Positions 48,001-59,414 of a stretch of 64,000 nucleotides of DNA are shown here, one piece after another; the first letter of the stretch is position 1, and every line of letters begins with the position of its first letter. The notes beneath the pieces were generated by a model that saw only the letters and a list, made by a program, of their open reading frames with translations, had not been told where the DNA came from and searched no databases. Made by a program: the position numbers and the translations under genes. The DNA is from Micractinium sp. NFX-FRZ (taxonomy: Eukaryota; Chlorophyta; Trebouxiophyceae; Chlorellales; Chlorellaceae): the NCBI GenBank assembly GCA_029339195.1, contig JAPTJF010000204.1, forward strand, positions 38,439 to 102,438, in the 5' to 3' direction.

Positions 48001-51000
48001 CACAAACACGTCGCCGCTGGGCCCGAGGGCAATGCCGCCAGGGTTTGACCGCAGCCGGCCCCCGGGCAGGTCCATCCCCAGCCACTGGCTGGCAAGCTGC
48101 AGGGCAGCAGCGGGTGGCGGGGGGCAGGTGGTAAGACTCATGCCGGCTTGGATGCAGGGGCTGTGGGTGTCGGCACACATTGCGTGGGTGCACAAACGAA
48201 GGCAGCAACGGGAGGCTGGCGGAGCAAATGACAGGAGTGGGAGCTCCCGCAGGCATGGCAGTCGCCGTGGGCAGACTAGCAGGTTGCGCAAGTGGGAAGT
48301 TGCACCGAGCCGCGGCTGGCTCTACTGTGTTGCTGAGCAGCTCAGGGCACAGTGCCAGCCTCACGGGGCATCCCGCACTACCATGCCCGCAGGCAGCACA
48401 CGGGCATCCACAACAGCAGAGTGATATGGGGGGCCGGACACAGGCATGCCAGGTTGGCAGGTATGAGCAGACGTGAATTATGCAACCAATAATCAAGTGG
48501 TACGCACATTGAACGTGACTTGCTCCGGCGAGGGCGGGGGCGGTTGAGCGGGGCCGGGGCGGGGCCGCGGTGTGGGCGGGGGCGCCGGCGCCCCTGGCGG
48601 CTGTGGGTCCATGCTGCTGCATTCAGGTGAAAGGGCCAGTTCTGGTTGGGCGGCAGCGATGCCGAGTGAGCACCTAGCTGTCATGGCTGCCCATACGCCA
48701 CGCCTGCCCTGTGTTGGCACCACACTGAGCAACCACCCATGACCATGATACACACCCTCTTGGTAATACAGCCAGCAGGTGCCCCGATGATGTGGGAGTG
48801 GCATTTGGCAGTGATTGCAATGTATCAACTCACCCAAGTGGGGCAAACACTTGGACAGCGCCAAAATAATTCCCTTGGAACACTGTGTGCCCAACGTACA
48901 CGCGGCCGCTGCCGTCCCACGCGACGGCCAGCCCCTTTGGGCTGTCCAGGAGGCTGGTCTCGCTGCCACTGTCAGCGCCGCGCAACTCAGCCAGCAAATC
49001 GCCGGTCGGGCTCATGAGCACCACGCGGTTGTTGCCGCTGTCAGAGATAAACAGGTTGCCGTCGGGGGCGGCGCTGATGCCCCAAGGGTAGCTGAAGCCC
49101 ATGCCGCCAACCGACGCATAGGAAGCAACTTGCTCGCCTGTTGATGTGTCGAATGCCTGCACACCGGGGGAAGACTGTGCTCAGGTGCTGCCAACAAGAC
49201 ATTTGCCAAGGCCAAGCGCACGCACCATTCACTGTCACAAGCTAGGGCATCACCGGGGCGCCAATGGCTTGGCACGTGCTCCAACGTGCGCAAGTGTGCA
49301 CCATCTGCCACCCGCCCGCCCCCCCACACACACACCACACACCGTAGCAAGGCCAGCGGGGGGGGGGGGGGGGGCATGGGGTCCACACCTCTGCTAGTTT
49401 CCTCAACCCACGCCCAAGGGCGTTTTCTTCTTCTTCTTCTTCATCAGCCCAGCAAGGCCGCCTGCCCACCAACCCACTCCACCACACACACAAGCACCCA
49501 CCCTTGTCCGTCCTCCCCTTTGTCCTGCCCATCCCGAATTTCCCACAAAAGCCCCAACCATTCACCATGCGCACACACTCACACACACACACACATACGT
49601 CGACACGTGCGCACGCACCTTGACAGTGTTATACCAATTGCACAACCTCTCACACACACATACATCCGCACGCACCTTGACAGTATTTAACCACTCGCAG
49701 ACCCACAGCTTGCCGTCTGCACTCAGCGTGATGCCGGGTGCTGGAACTTCCAATGGTGAGGCGGAGTTGGGGCCGCCCAGCTCAGACACGTAGCTGCCAG
49801 AGCTGTCAAACTTGACCACGCGTGCGGGGACGCGCATGGAGACATAGACATAGCCAATGGCATCCGGCGCCACTCCAATGGGGAAGCCAAAGTGCTCCTC
49901 GCCAGCCCTGGTGCTGTTCCAGGTGTCTATGAGCGACACCGAGGTGCCATCCGCCCCCGGCAGGTAGATGCGCAGGCGGTTGTTGTTGGTGTCACAGACG
50001 TACAAGCGGCCTTGGGGGTCAAAGGCCAGGGACGTGATGAAATAGAACTCGTCCCATCCATCGCCCGTGCCAGGCTGGCCCCACTGGGACTTGAGCTGTC
50101 CATCGCTGGAGAAGCGGAGGATGTGGATCTCGTCAGCCACAAACACGTCGCCGTCTGGGCTCAGGGCAAGGCCAACAACGCCTCTAAATTTACTCAAGGA
50201 GTTTCCGGTGCCGTCGCCCTGCCACTGGAGGACAGGCTGCAGCAACAAGCAAAGCAGCGGACGGACGGGCATGCATGAAGGGTAAAGGAACACTTATGTG
50301 GCCGGCTGGCTGGCTGAGCAGGCACGGTTGTTGTGCAAGAGCTTAATCACACCAGAAAGTGACAACACGGGCTGCACTACAGGAGCAGTTGAGCAGCATG
50401 CAGCGTTGCTCACGAGCAGCAGCAACAGATTAGGCACACCGTGTATGCTCGGCCCGGCGGGGCAGGAGGTATTGGCCGCGGGGGCGGGGGTTGCAAGGGC
50501 GGAGGTGGCCTGCACAAGACAAGGGCAAGGTTGGGTGGAGCTTGCGGTGACAGTCATAGGGCAATCGCAATGCATGATGAGCGCAGGGTGGATAGGGCGG
50601 CTGTCAAGGACTTGAGCGAGCATGCATCGCAATGGGAACGTGCGCCGCCCATGCCAGCGGGCGCAAGACAGGCAGGCGCTCACGTGGTGGGTGCAAACAC
50701 GCTGATGGCGCCGTACTCGGTGTCGCCATCAACCATGTTGTGTAGCACGTACAAGCGGCCACTGCCATCCAGCGCGGCCGCGACTGCCTGTGGAAAGAGC
50801 AGGCTGGCACCCGTGCCGTCGGTGCTGCCGAGCTGCCCAGCCAGCTGGCCACGTGTGTTCAGCAGCACCACGCGGTGGTTAAGGGTGTCGGCGATTGCAA
50901 GGCTCAAACCAGCCACTTGAACAGAGCTGATACCCCGGGGGTTATTGAGAGTGGTGCTGCCATCTCCCGCAAAGGTGTATATCAGCTCACCACTTGTCCA

Positions 51001-54000
51001 ATCGTAGATCTGCACGCGTGCAAGGGGTGTGCAGCAACCCGACACCTCGACGGGTGCGCACACTATGGGGCGCGGCTGTAGCCGGCTGCTACAAGTGCAG
51101 CGTGTTCGATGATGGCAACCATGCAACAGCGGGATGGATGGGGGCAAACACAAGGCATGCATTGCGTTGCTCGGCATCCCGCCTTGGCACATGCATCCAC
51201 ATGTGCACCCACCTTGGCCAGGTTGTTGCTGGCGTCGCAGACCCAACCTAAGCCGCCCCAAGGGGACGCGGCGATTCCAGCCGCGCCGTTCAGAGGGGCA
51301 GCAGAGTTGGGGCCGCCAACCTCCGCCACAACTCTGCCGCTGTTGTCAAACATGACCACCCGGCTGGCCATGCTGACAAACACGTTGCCAAAGCCGTCCA
51401 AATCAACATCCGTGGGGCCTGCAAAGTGCTGCCCGCCAGCAGTGGCGTCGTTCCAGGTGTCAATGTAGGAGACAGAGGGGCCATCAGCGCCTTCCTCAGG
51501 CATGTAGCGGCGCAGGCGGTTGTTGGCGTGGTCGCAGACGTATAGGCGGCCTTGGGCGTCAAAGGCCAGGCCACGGGGGCTGCTCAGCTCAAAGGGGCCG
51601 TCCCCTTGGCCTTCCTGCCCCCACTGCAACTTGAACTGCCCGTCAGGCGAGAAACGCAGGATGCGGTGGGCTTGCGTGTCTGACACAAACACGTCGCCGC
51701 TGGGCCCCAGGGCAACGCCGCCGGGGTTCGGCTGCAGCCGGCCCCCGGGCAGGTCCATGCCCAGCCACCGGCTGGCAAGCTGCAGGGCAGCAGCGGGGTG
51801 GGGAGGCAATTGGTGAGGCGCATGCCTGCTTTGAGGCAGGGGCTGTGGGGGTTGGCAGACATTTGCTTAGCGCACAAAGTAAGGCGTGGGGAGCATATGG
51901 CAGGATTGTAAACAGTGGGAGCTCACTGCGCACTCCCAATGCTCACGGATGCATCCCACACTACCATGCCAGCGGGCAGCATACACGCATTGACAGCGGC
52001 AGAGTGAAAGGGGGTGTCTGGACACAGGCGTTGGGTGCCTGGTATTAAGAACAGACGCAAACCATGCATGCAAGCATCAATTGGCACTCACACTGAGCGT
52101 AACTTGCTCCAGAGCGGGCGGGGGCGGTCGGGCAGGGGGCAGTCGGGTGGGGGGCGGTCGGGTGGGGGGCGGTCGGGCTGGGGCGGGGCGGGGCTGGGGT
52201 CGGGGTGGGGGTCGGGGTGGGGGCGCCAGCGCCCCGGGGCCGGGCAACTGTGGGACAACGCCGCTGCAAGCAGGTAAGGGTAGCAGGTCAAGTTGGGTGA
52301 CAGACACGCAGTGAGTGCACCTAGTTGCCGTGCGGCTACCAAGTATGATGAGACGCACACGGTGTAACAGAAAAGGCAGGTAGGAAGGAAGGAAGGAAGG
52401 AAGGAAGGAAGGAAGGAAGGAAGGAAGGAAGGAAGGAGGGAAGGAAGGCTTGCCCAGTGCTAGCAGCAGGAACAACCACCTTGAGCCATGGCCCACTGCC
52501 AGAGATGGCACAGTCACGCGGGTACCCAAGTTGCTTGAGAGGCTCTTCCAGCATATTGTTGATACTCACCCAATCGGGGCAAACACTTGGACCGCGCCAG
52601 AATAGGTCCCTTTATACACTTGGTGCCCCACGTACACACGGCCGCTGCCGTCCCATGCGGCGGCCAACCCCTGTGGGATGCTCAAAAGGCTGGTCTCGCC
52701 GCCGCGGTCCGCGCCGCGCAACTCAGCCAGCAAATCGCCGTTAGGGCTGATGAGCACCACGCGGTTGTTGTTGGTGTCAGAGATGAACAGGTTGCCGTCG
52801 GGGGCGGCGCTGATGCCCCAGGGGAGCTGGAAGCCCAAGCCACCCACTGACTCATACGAAGCCACTTGCTGGCCGGTTGACGTGTCAAATGCCTGCGCAC
52901 CAGGGGAGGCACATTCTCGGTTGCAGCGGGCAATGCACCCCACAGGGGAATGTCGGCGTGCAGGCCCCAAAGCTTGCCCATCCCAGGGCAATGCCGGTGT
53001 GGCATCGTCCTCTCACCCGCTGCAATGTACGCATGTGTGCGCCTGCAGTGGGCTGGCAGGGAAGGACATGCATGCTCCACACGAACTGCCCTGTTGTAGC
53101 ATGTGGGAACACAGCCGCCTCCCCCCCCACACACACACACCACCGCCACCGCCGCCACCCTGCCCTCCCCTCCGGAACTGTACCACTAACCCCTCACATT
53201 TCCACCAACACCCGTGATGTCACGACGCAACCACGCATATGGCCGCACAAGGCGCTCACCTTCACACCCTTGAGCGCGTCACAGACCCACAGCTTGCCGT
53301 CGGCACCGAGAGTAACGCCGCCAGCCGCGGCCAGAGGTGTGGCAGAATAGGGGCCGCCCAGTTCTGTCACGTACCTGCCTGAGCTGTCAAACTTGACCAC
53401 ACGCGCAGCAGGGTAGCGCATGGAGACGTAGACGGATCCGTCACCATCCACCACCACTCCAAAAGGGTATGAAAAGTGCTCGCCACCAACGCTAGTGTTG
53501 TTCCAGGTGTTAACATGCGTCACCGTGGTGCCGTCTGCCCCCGGCAAGTAGATGCGCAAGCGGTTGTTGAAGAGGTCGCAGACATACAGGCGGCCCTGGG
53601 AGTCGAAGGTCAGGTCTTGAATCCCTTGGAACTCGTCCCATCCATCGCCCGCGCCAGGCTGGCCCCACTGCGACTTAAACTGCCCATCTTTGGAGAAGCG
53701 CAAGACGTTGCTGTGGACACCCGCGAACACGTCGCCGTCCGGGCTTAGGGCAACCCCGAATACATTACCAGCTATGGTCAAGGAGTCGCCGATGCCATCG
53801 CCCTGCCACTCGAGGACAGACTGCAGCAAGAAGAAAGGGAAGCGGGTGGGCAAGGCGGCGGGTGGAAGGATCAACCGACGTAGCTGGCTGACCGCCAGTG
53901 GGCCTCCATAATCTGCCGGCGCTTTGCATCAGCATCACCACCGGCACTGTGGGCAAGGGGCAGCAGGGTCTGGAGCAGCAGGGACACAGTTGAAGTGGGC

Positions 54001-57000
54001 AGCAGCAGCAGCACCGACTGAACAAAGGCACCAATGGGGCAGACGAGGCTGTTGCGCCGCGAGCAACAGGAGCAGGAGCGGAGACAACAGCAGCGGCAGC
54101 ACCACCAGCAGCTGCACAGCAGGCCATATAGTGCAGCATGTTGCAGTGTTCACGGCCCTGACAGGCTGTAAATTGTGCGACAAAGTGGCATGGGCTTTGA
54201 AGGAACACTTCATGTGGGTGAAAAAGCGGTGAGTGGCGCATGCCGGCTGTACCCATCAGCAATAAAGCAATCATCAGGGGCACGGGGGCCAGCCAGCGCA
54301 GGGCATATAGGGCACCCTTCGCGTAGGCGGCAACGGTCACGAGAACGCATCAGCATCCGCAGAGCCAGTTGGCACATGGCCCAGTAAGGCAGCAACTGTA
54401 GGTGCGACCACAGCAGCCCCCGGCACGGATGCAGCAGCACAGCAGCCGGTGGAGTGCAGCACAGCAAGCTTGCAGCTCTGACGGGCAGCAGGATGCACAC
54501 CGTGTACGCTCGGCCCAGCGGGGCAGGCGGCAGTTGAAGCGGGGGAGGGGGGTCCGAGGGTGGAGCTGGCCTGCACGAGAAGGGGGCAAAGGCAGGTCAG
54601 CTTGGACGGACCATCAACGGGCAACCCTAACGTGTGCATGAGCTCGTGGTGGCCAGGGCAGCTGGCAAGGTCTTGAGAGAGCATGCAGCGCTATGCGGAC
54701 GTGCGCTGCCCATGCCAGCGGGCGCCACACAGGCAGGTGCTCACGTGGTGGGTGCAAACACACTGATGGCGCCGTACTGGGTGTCGCCATCAACCATGTT
54801 GTGCAGCACGTACAACAGGCCACTGCCATCCAGCGCGGCCGCGACTGCCTGTGGAAAGAGCAGGCTGGCACCCGTGCCGTCGGTGCTGCCGAGCTGCCCA
54901 GCCAGCTGGTCAAGTGAGTTGAGCAGCACTACGCGGTGGTTGAGGGTGTCGGCGATAGCAAGGCTCACACCAGCCACTTGAACAAAGCTGATGCCCCGGG
55001 GGTTATTGAGAGTGGTGCTGCCATCTCCCGCAAAGGTGTATATCAGCTCACCACTTGTCCAATCGTAGATCTGCACGCATGGAAGGGGTGTGCACATCCC
55101 AGGGCAATGCCGTCTGCCTGTGGCACTGGCGATGACTAAGCAGTAGCAGCATGCACAGGCGGCAACACCAGGTAAGTGTTGAATCAAGCTTGGCATGCGG
55201 TAAGGCTTGGCATACTACAACCCGCCTTGGCCCACGCATACCCACCTTGACCGTGTTGTCGTTGGCATCGCAGACCCACACGCTGATGCCCCAAGCAAAT
55301 GCGGCAACTCCAGCGGCGCTGTTCAGAGGGGCAGCAGAGTTGGGGCCGCCAACCTCCGCCACAACGCTGCCGCTGCTGTCAAATTGGACCACATGGCTGG
55401 CCATGCTGACAAACACGATGCCATAGGCATTCAGGTCGACATCCGTGGGGCCTGCAAAATGTGCCCCGCCAGCAGTGGCGTCGTTCCAGGTGTCAATGTA
55501 CGAGACAGAGGGGCCATCAGCGCCTTCCTCAGGCATGTAGCGGCGCAGGCGGTTGTTGGCGTGGTCGCAGACGTATAGGCGGCCTTGGGCGTCAAAGGCC
55601 AGGCCACGGGGGCTGCTCAACTCAAAGGGTCCGTCTCCTTGGCCTTCCTGCCCCCACTGCAACTTGAACTGCCCGTCAGGCGAGAAGCGCAGGATGCGGT
55701 GGGCCTGTGTGTCGGACACAAAGACGTCGCCGCTGGGCCCCAGGGCAACGCCGCCGGGGTTCGGCTGCAGCCGCCCCCCGGGCAGGTCCATGCCCAGCCA
55801 CCGGCTGGCAAGCTGCAGGGCAGCAGCGGGTGGCGGGGGGCAGGTGGTAAGCCACATGCCGGCTTGGAGGCAGGGGCTGTGGGGGGTGGCAGGCATTGCG
55901 TGGCCGCACAAGGGAAGGCGCCAATGGGAGGCTTGGGGAGCATATGGCAGGATTGCAAACAGACGCGGTCATGATGGCCTCTGTGGGCAGGCTGACAGGT
56001 AGAGCCAATGGGAAGTTGCACGGGCGTATGCTGTGCTTAAGCAGCTCACTGCGCACTCCGAGCCTCACGGCTGCATCCCGCACCATCCCACACACGCATC
56101 GACAGCGGCGTAGTGACAGGGGGGTTCCAGACACCGGCATTGCAATGCCAGGTTTGATGAACATACGGAAACCATGCATGCAAGCATCATTTGGCACGCA
56201 CACTGAACATGACTTGCTCCAGAGCAGGCGGGGGTGGGCTGGCGGGCTTGGGCGGTGGACCAGGTGGGGGTCGGGGCGGGGGTCCGGGTGGGGGTCGGGG
56301 TGGGGGTTGGGGTCGGGGTGGGGGTCGGGGTCGGGGTGAGGGTTGGGGTCGGGGTGGGGGTCGGGGTCGGGGTGGGGGTGGGGGCTGTGGAACAACGCCG
56401 CTGCAAGCAGGTAAGGGGTTCAGGTCAACTTGTGCGGCAGACAGGCAAAGAACGCAACTAGTTGTTGTGCAGCAACAACTAGCGACTTGTGCAGCTGCCT
56501 AGTCAGGCTTGCCCTGTGCTGGCAGCAACGGACAACCACCTCGAGCCATGGCCCACAGCAGTCATGCAGGTACCCAGGTTGCGTGGAGGCTCTTCCAACA
56601 CTTTGTTAACACTCATTCACGGGGAGTGAAGTCTTGGACGGTGCCAGAATAGGTCCCTTGAAACACTTGGTGCCCCACGTACACGCGGCAGCAGCTACAG
56701 CTTGCAAAGTGGTCGCACAAGGCAGAGTCAGCCCACCTATCTTGTAGTAACGCACGGCGGGCACTTGCTGCTTGAGTGACCAGACTGTCAAGCGCACGTG
56801 CGCCATGGTGCTCCAGGTGGACAGTCTCCACAGCTGCAACCGCGCAGCATGGGAGCAGCACGGTGATAGGTAGGCGACTTGCGCATAATATGCTGGTTTG
56901 TAGTAGCGGTGGAGCAGGCATGTGTGGGGGGTGAGTCGGACACAGCCAGCAAGGCACAGCGGTAGGCAGAGCCAGCAGGTGTGCCGGCACGTGGGGGCGT

Positions 57001-58257
57001 GCGCATGGTGCAGAGAGTGTAGGGAAGGGCTGGGCTGAGCATGTGGGTGCGGTGGATGTGCGCATGGGCAAGGTGGTGAGGGTGCAGGAAGCGGCGGGCA
57101 CGACATGTAGATAGGGTGGCCGGGTGCAGAGCGCGGAGCGTGGAGAAAGCGGGGGAACAGCTGGGCAAGGCAGGCAGGTGTGCAAGGCGGGCGGGATTGG
57201 TGTACTGTAAGCAGAATACAGGCGGCGGTTGAGCTGCACGGTTGAGTAGGACATGAGAGGTTGCATGCATGATGTGGGGAGAACTTGAATGAGAGGTAGG
57301 CTGTGCAGGCAGGTGATGCAAACAGGTAGGGCCAAACTTGAGGTGGTGGAGGCAGAACTGCATCAGGCTATGAGCATGCTAGGGTACGGGAGTTCATGGA
57401 AGAGCGTGCGTCTCTTGCAGAAGGTCTGGCAGGTCTGGCAAAAGGGGGCCACAAGCTGGTGCAGGAGGGCACAACACCAGCTGCATCCCAGGCGACGCGC
57501 AATCAGCAGGAGGGCACAACACCAGCAGCTTCCCATGACATCAGCTGCTGCAGCTGGCTGCCGGCCACCCTGGGTGCATACAGGGGGCATGCGTTACCAG
57601 AGAGCACCATTTCCCGTCCCAATTAACAAGTAACATACGGCCGCCGCCTAACCTGGGTGCATGCGCAGCTGATCTAGCTGGGCCTTCAGGTTGCTGCCGT
57701 CAACGACGTGGTACCGCAGGACAGCCCCTACAGCACTGGCTGTCAACGCCCGGCTGATGCTGCCGCTGGGCGTGCGGCCTGGGACCAACGTGCCTGCCAG
57801 CCGTAGGCCTGGCGGCGGGTGCAGCACCAGCTCTCGTGCGGCAGCATCACCCGCCAGCGTGCGCTGGAAGCGCACCAGCAATACACGAGGCCCATGCACA
57901 GGTAGCTCTGAGGCCGATTGCACGGTAGCCGCAGCTTCAGCAGTGGAGATCACACAGAGGGCGAGCACCAGCGCCACCAGACGGCCTGCAGCTTTGAAGC
58001 GTATTTGGGTGGGACACGGCACGTCTTGACTGCTTGTTGGGGCTGGTAGTCTGTGTTCCTGCCCGCCACACAACTGTGCCGCTGGCACCTCGTAGCTGCT
58101 CAGCATGTGGCGCCACCCTGGCTGCCGTGTGCACTACACACTAGTAGTAACCCACGTCCAGCAAGAAGCCGCACATGCAGCTGGCTGCTTGCCCACCTGA
58201 AACTTTCAGCAGTGCAGCCCTGCCGTTGGGCATGCCGGGCATGCGCGGCAGTGCCAT
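39040..58257 (-). CDS. Giant secreted NHL beta-propeller / proline-rich protein
   Basis: Predicted extracellular matrix scaffold, about 3,624 residues in 29 exons. N-terminal exons (least certain): 58197-58257, 57653-57985, 56737-56833. They give a signal peptide ([16 protein letters not shown]) and a motif ARRALLQ. Four tandem units of six exons follow. Unit 1: 56202-56400, 55246-55812, 54745-55070, 54501-54570, 53260-53820, 52570-52892. Unit 2: 52092-52263, 51213-51779, 50684-51009, 50440-50509, 49676-50236, 48834-49156. Unit 3: 48508-48616, 47530-48096, 47020-47345, 46734-46803, 45971-46528, 45379-45695. Unit 4: 45041-45149, 44064-44630, 43543-43868, 43308-43377, 42414-42971, 41728-42053. 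Last exons: 41443-41576 and 39040-41321. NHL blades show as [16 protein letters not shown] and [14 protein letters not shown]. Short Pro-rich exons link propellers. A terminal module ([35 protein letters not shown]) precedes about 690 residues of [13 protein letters not shown] repeats. NHL propellers usually bind proteins, glycans or RNA; secretion favours a matrix role. No enzyme motif seen. Confidence 0.75.
39050..41106 (-). repeat. Coding minisatellite: Ser-Pro tail
   Basis: Two adjoining arrays encode the proline-rich tail. From about 39665 to 41030 there are roughly 50 copies of a 27-base unit encoding SPSPPPxPP, with occasional longer units. From about 39050 to 39660 there are about eight copies of a 75-78-base unit encoding motifs such as [14 protein letters not shown]. 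The plus strand is extremely G-rich, so the array has strong strand skew. Confidence 0.9.
41728..45149 (-). repeat. Propeller unit 4 (C-terminal)
   Basis: Six-exon block: linker (37 codons, Pro-rich, ending EQVTFN), long blade exon a (567 bases), short blade exon b (326), linker 2 (70, [18 protein letters not shown]), long exon c (558), short exon d (326). Exons a and c resemble each other, as do b and d, so the unit is itself an old duplication. It is nearly identical to unit 3, introns included, at an offset of about 3,466 bases. Confidence 0.85.
45379..48616 (-). repeat. Propeller unit 3
   Basis: Same six-exon order and phases as unit 4. Exon d is 317 bases, three codons shorter than in unit 4. 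The intron between d and the next linker also matches unit 4 closely, which marks units 3 and 4 as the newest pair. Confidence 0.85.
49428..49446 (+). repeat. TTC trinucleotide microsatellite
   Basis: About five TTC units inside the intron between exons c and d of unit 2, downstream of a run of G at about 49360-49374. Confidence 0.75.
49606..49680 (-). repeat. Duplicated exon end creating two donor sites in unit 2
   Basis: The 3' end of exon c of unit 2 (reading WLNTVK then a GTGCGT donor at 49675) is followed by a second copy (WYNTVK then GTGCGT near 49618). The reading frame stays open through both. Either donor could be used, giving an alternative in-frame insertion of about 19 residues. 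Confidence 0.6.
52382..52448 (+). repeat. GGAA tetranucleotide microsatellite
   Basis: About 15 GGAA units with one interruption. It lies in the intron between unit 2 linker 1 and unit 1 exon d. On the coding strand it is a pyrimidine (TTCC) run upstream of an acceptor. Confidence 0.9.
52570..56400 (-). repeat. Propeller unit 1 (N-terminal)
   Basis: Same exon order. Linker 1 is the longest (199 bases, [13 protein letters not shown]). Exon c is 561 bases and the most diverged c copy. Linker 1 grows from 109 to 199 bases between units 4 and 1, which suggests microsatellite-style expansion. Confidence 0.83.
56621..56694 (-). pseudogene. Relic of a fifth propeller unit, exon d
   Basis: Reads [23 protein letters not shown], matching the end of exon d of unit 1 ([23 protein letters not shown]). 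Only about 74 bases remain. The donor has changed and the frame runs into TGA at 56613-56615. The flank after it (GAGGCTCTTCCAACA) also matches the flank of unit 1 exon d. It lies within the intron before unit 1 linker 1 and is not used in the model. Confidence 0.7.
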
Positions 58258-58299
58258 GCCTTGGGCGTTGGGCAGCAGCACTGCCAGCCACGAAGGCAC

Positions 58300-58802
58300 C
58301 TGCAGGGGACCAAGGCAGAAGCCAGAATCTTGATCAGAGCTGGCAAACAACAGATCAGGCAGTCACACTGGCTCAGCCGTCAGCCTGCTGCAGCTGCTAG
58401 ATGCTCAGGGCGGCGGGGGCGCCTGTTGCTTCAGCGCAACGGTTGGTGCAGAGGTGGCAGCTCACTGCAGCCTTCCGTCGCACACAACCGACTGCATGTG
58501 TTGCTTGTGGCAGAAGTTTCAGGTCCCAATTCAAGTAGAACACAGCATGGAGGAAGATCAGGGTGATTTGCAGCATGCGCGCCGATGCAGCCACACTGCG
58601 GGCGCGCGGGCGGCGGCGGCCGCGGCAGTGTATTGCCCAAGCAGTGCCCCTTCGGAGGCGCCGTAGCAGCATTTCGCCGCTGCCACGCCGATGTGGGACG
58701 CATGCCGAGCGAGACTGGCCACCCCCAGGCTCTGGTCGAGGCAGACCTACCACAGCCTCTGGAGCCAGCCCTGGACGCACCAGTAGTGGACCACGCGCAC
58801 TC

Positions 58803-58841
<39 letters not shown>

Positions 58842-59372
58842 ACCCCACTCCAGCCTGACATTCCGCGGTGAGCGGCGCAAACATCGCAGCTCTGACTTCT
58901 CTGCTTGCACGGGCGGACACACAAACTTGTGCCCTCTGCTTGGGCCGGAGGTCTCACCGGCAGGCAACGCTAATCTTCTTCAGGGATGCCTTGAGCCGCC
59001 GACACGCCGCGAGCCTGCGTGGACAGAGCGAGCGAGCTTTATCGCGTTGCTGCGCTGATGCCTGGCTCTAGCTGCGCTGTGAAGCACTTGCTATCTGTGC
59101 CCGACGAGATCTCGGATCGACAGCACAGTGCGAGCGGGGCAGGCAATGATCATGCACATGTCCCTCCTCGTGAGGCGCTGCCAGGTAAGCACGGGCGCTG
59201 GCACGGTACAGTTGCAGCAGACCGCACTGGCTGCGGATGGCTGACCACCAGGAGTGGACCAGCAAGAATCTTCAACCAGGCCATTCTCACAAATCTGTTT
59301 GTGGATTGTTAATTACACAACAAACAAAGTCTGCGGTTTGCTGACTCCCTCCCCCCAGCCCTGGTCACGACC
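58300..59372. other. Upstream of the giant gene: no gene recognised
   Basis: Contains the presumed promoter and 5' UTR of the giant minus-strand gene and the poly-C run. In-frame Met codons at 58257, 58242, 58233 and farther up at 58350 make the true start uncertain. I chose 58257 because the cluster immediately precedes the signal peptide. Confidence 0.4.
58804..58842 (+). repeat. Poly-C run of 39 bases
   Basis: Uninterrupted C run followed by ACCCC. Its length may be an assembly estimate, because runs this long are hard to sequence. Confidence 0.9.
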
Positions 59373-59414
59373 GGCGGCTTCGAAGCCGCCGACGAAGGGG
59401 CGGAATTCTGCCCC
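59373..59414. other. Two adjacent palindromes (hairpin-capable)
   Basis: A perfect 18-base palindrome (GGCGGCTTCGAAGCCGCC, 59373-59390) is followed after six bases by a near-perfect one (GGGGCGGAATTCTGCCCC, about 59397-59414, one mismatched pair). Both could extrude as hairpins. No gene overlaps them convincingly. Confidence 0.7.

Larger units (their letters stand above)
48834..52263 (-). repeat. Propeller unit 2
   Basis: Same exon order. Linker 1 is longer (172 bases, [11 protein letters not shown]). Exon c is 561 bases. Its 3' end and donor are locally duplicated at 49606-49680. The intron upstream of linker 1 holds a GGAA microsatellite. Confidence 0.83.

Noticed and set aside
41728..56400. 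Regularly spaced repeats as a CRISPR-like or transposon array
   Set aside because: The repeats are 3.2-3.9 kb, encode NHL blades with conserved intron positions, and have no short direct repeats with unique spacers and no transposase.
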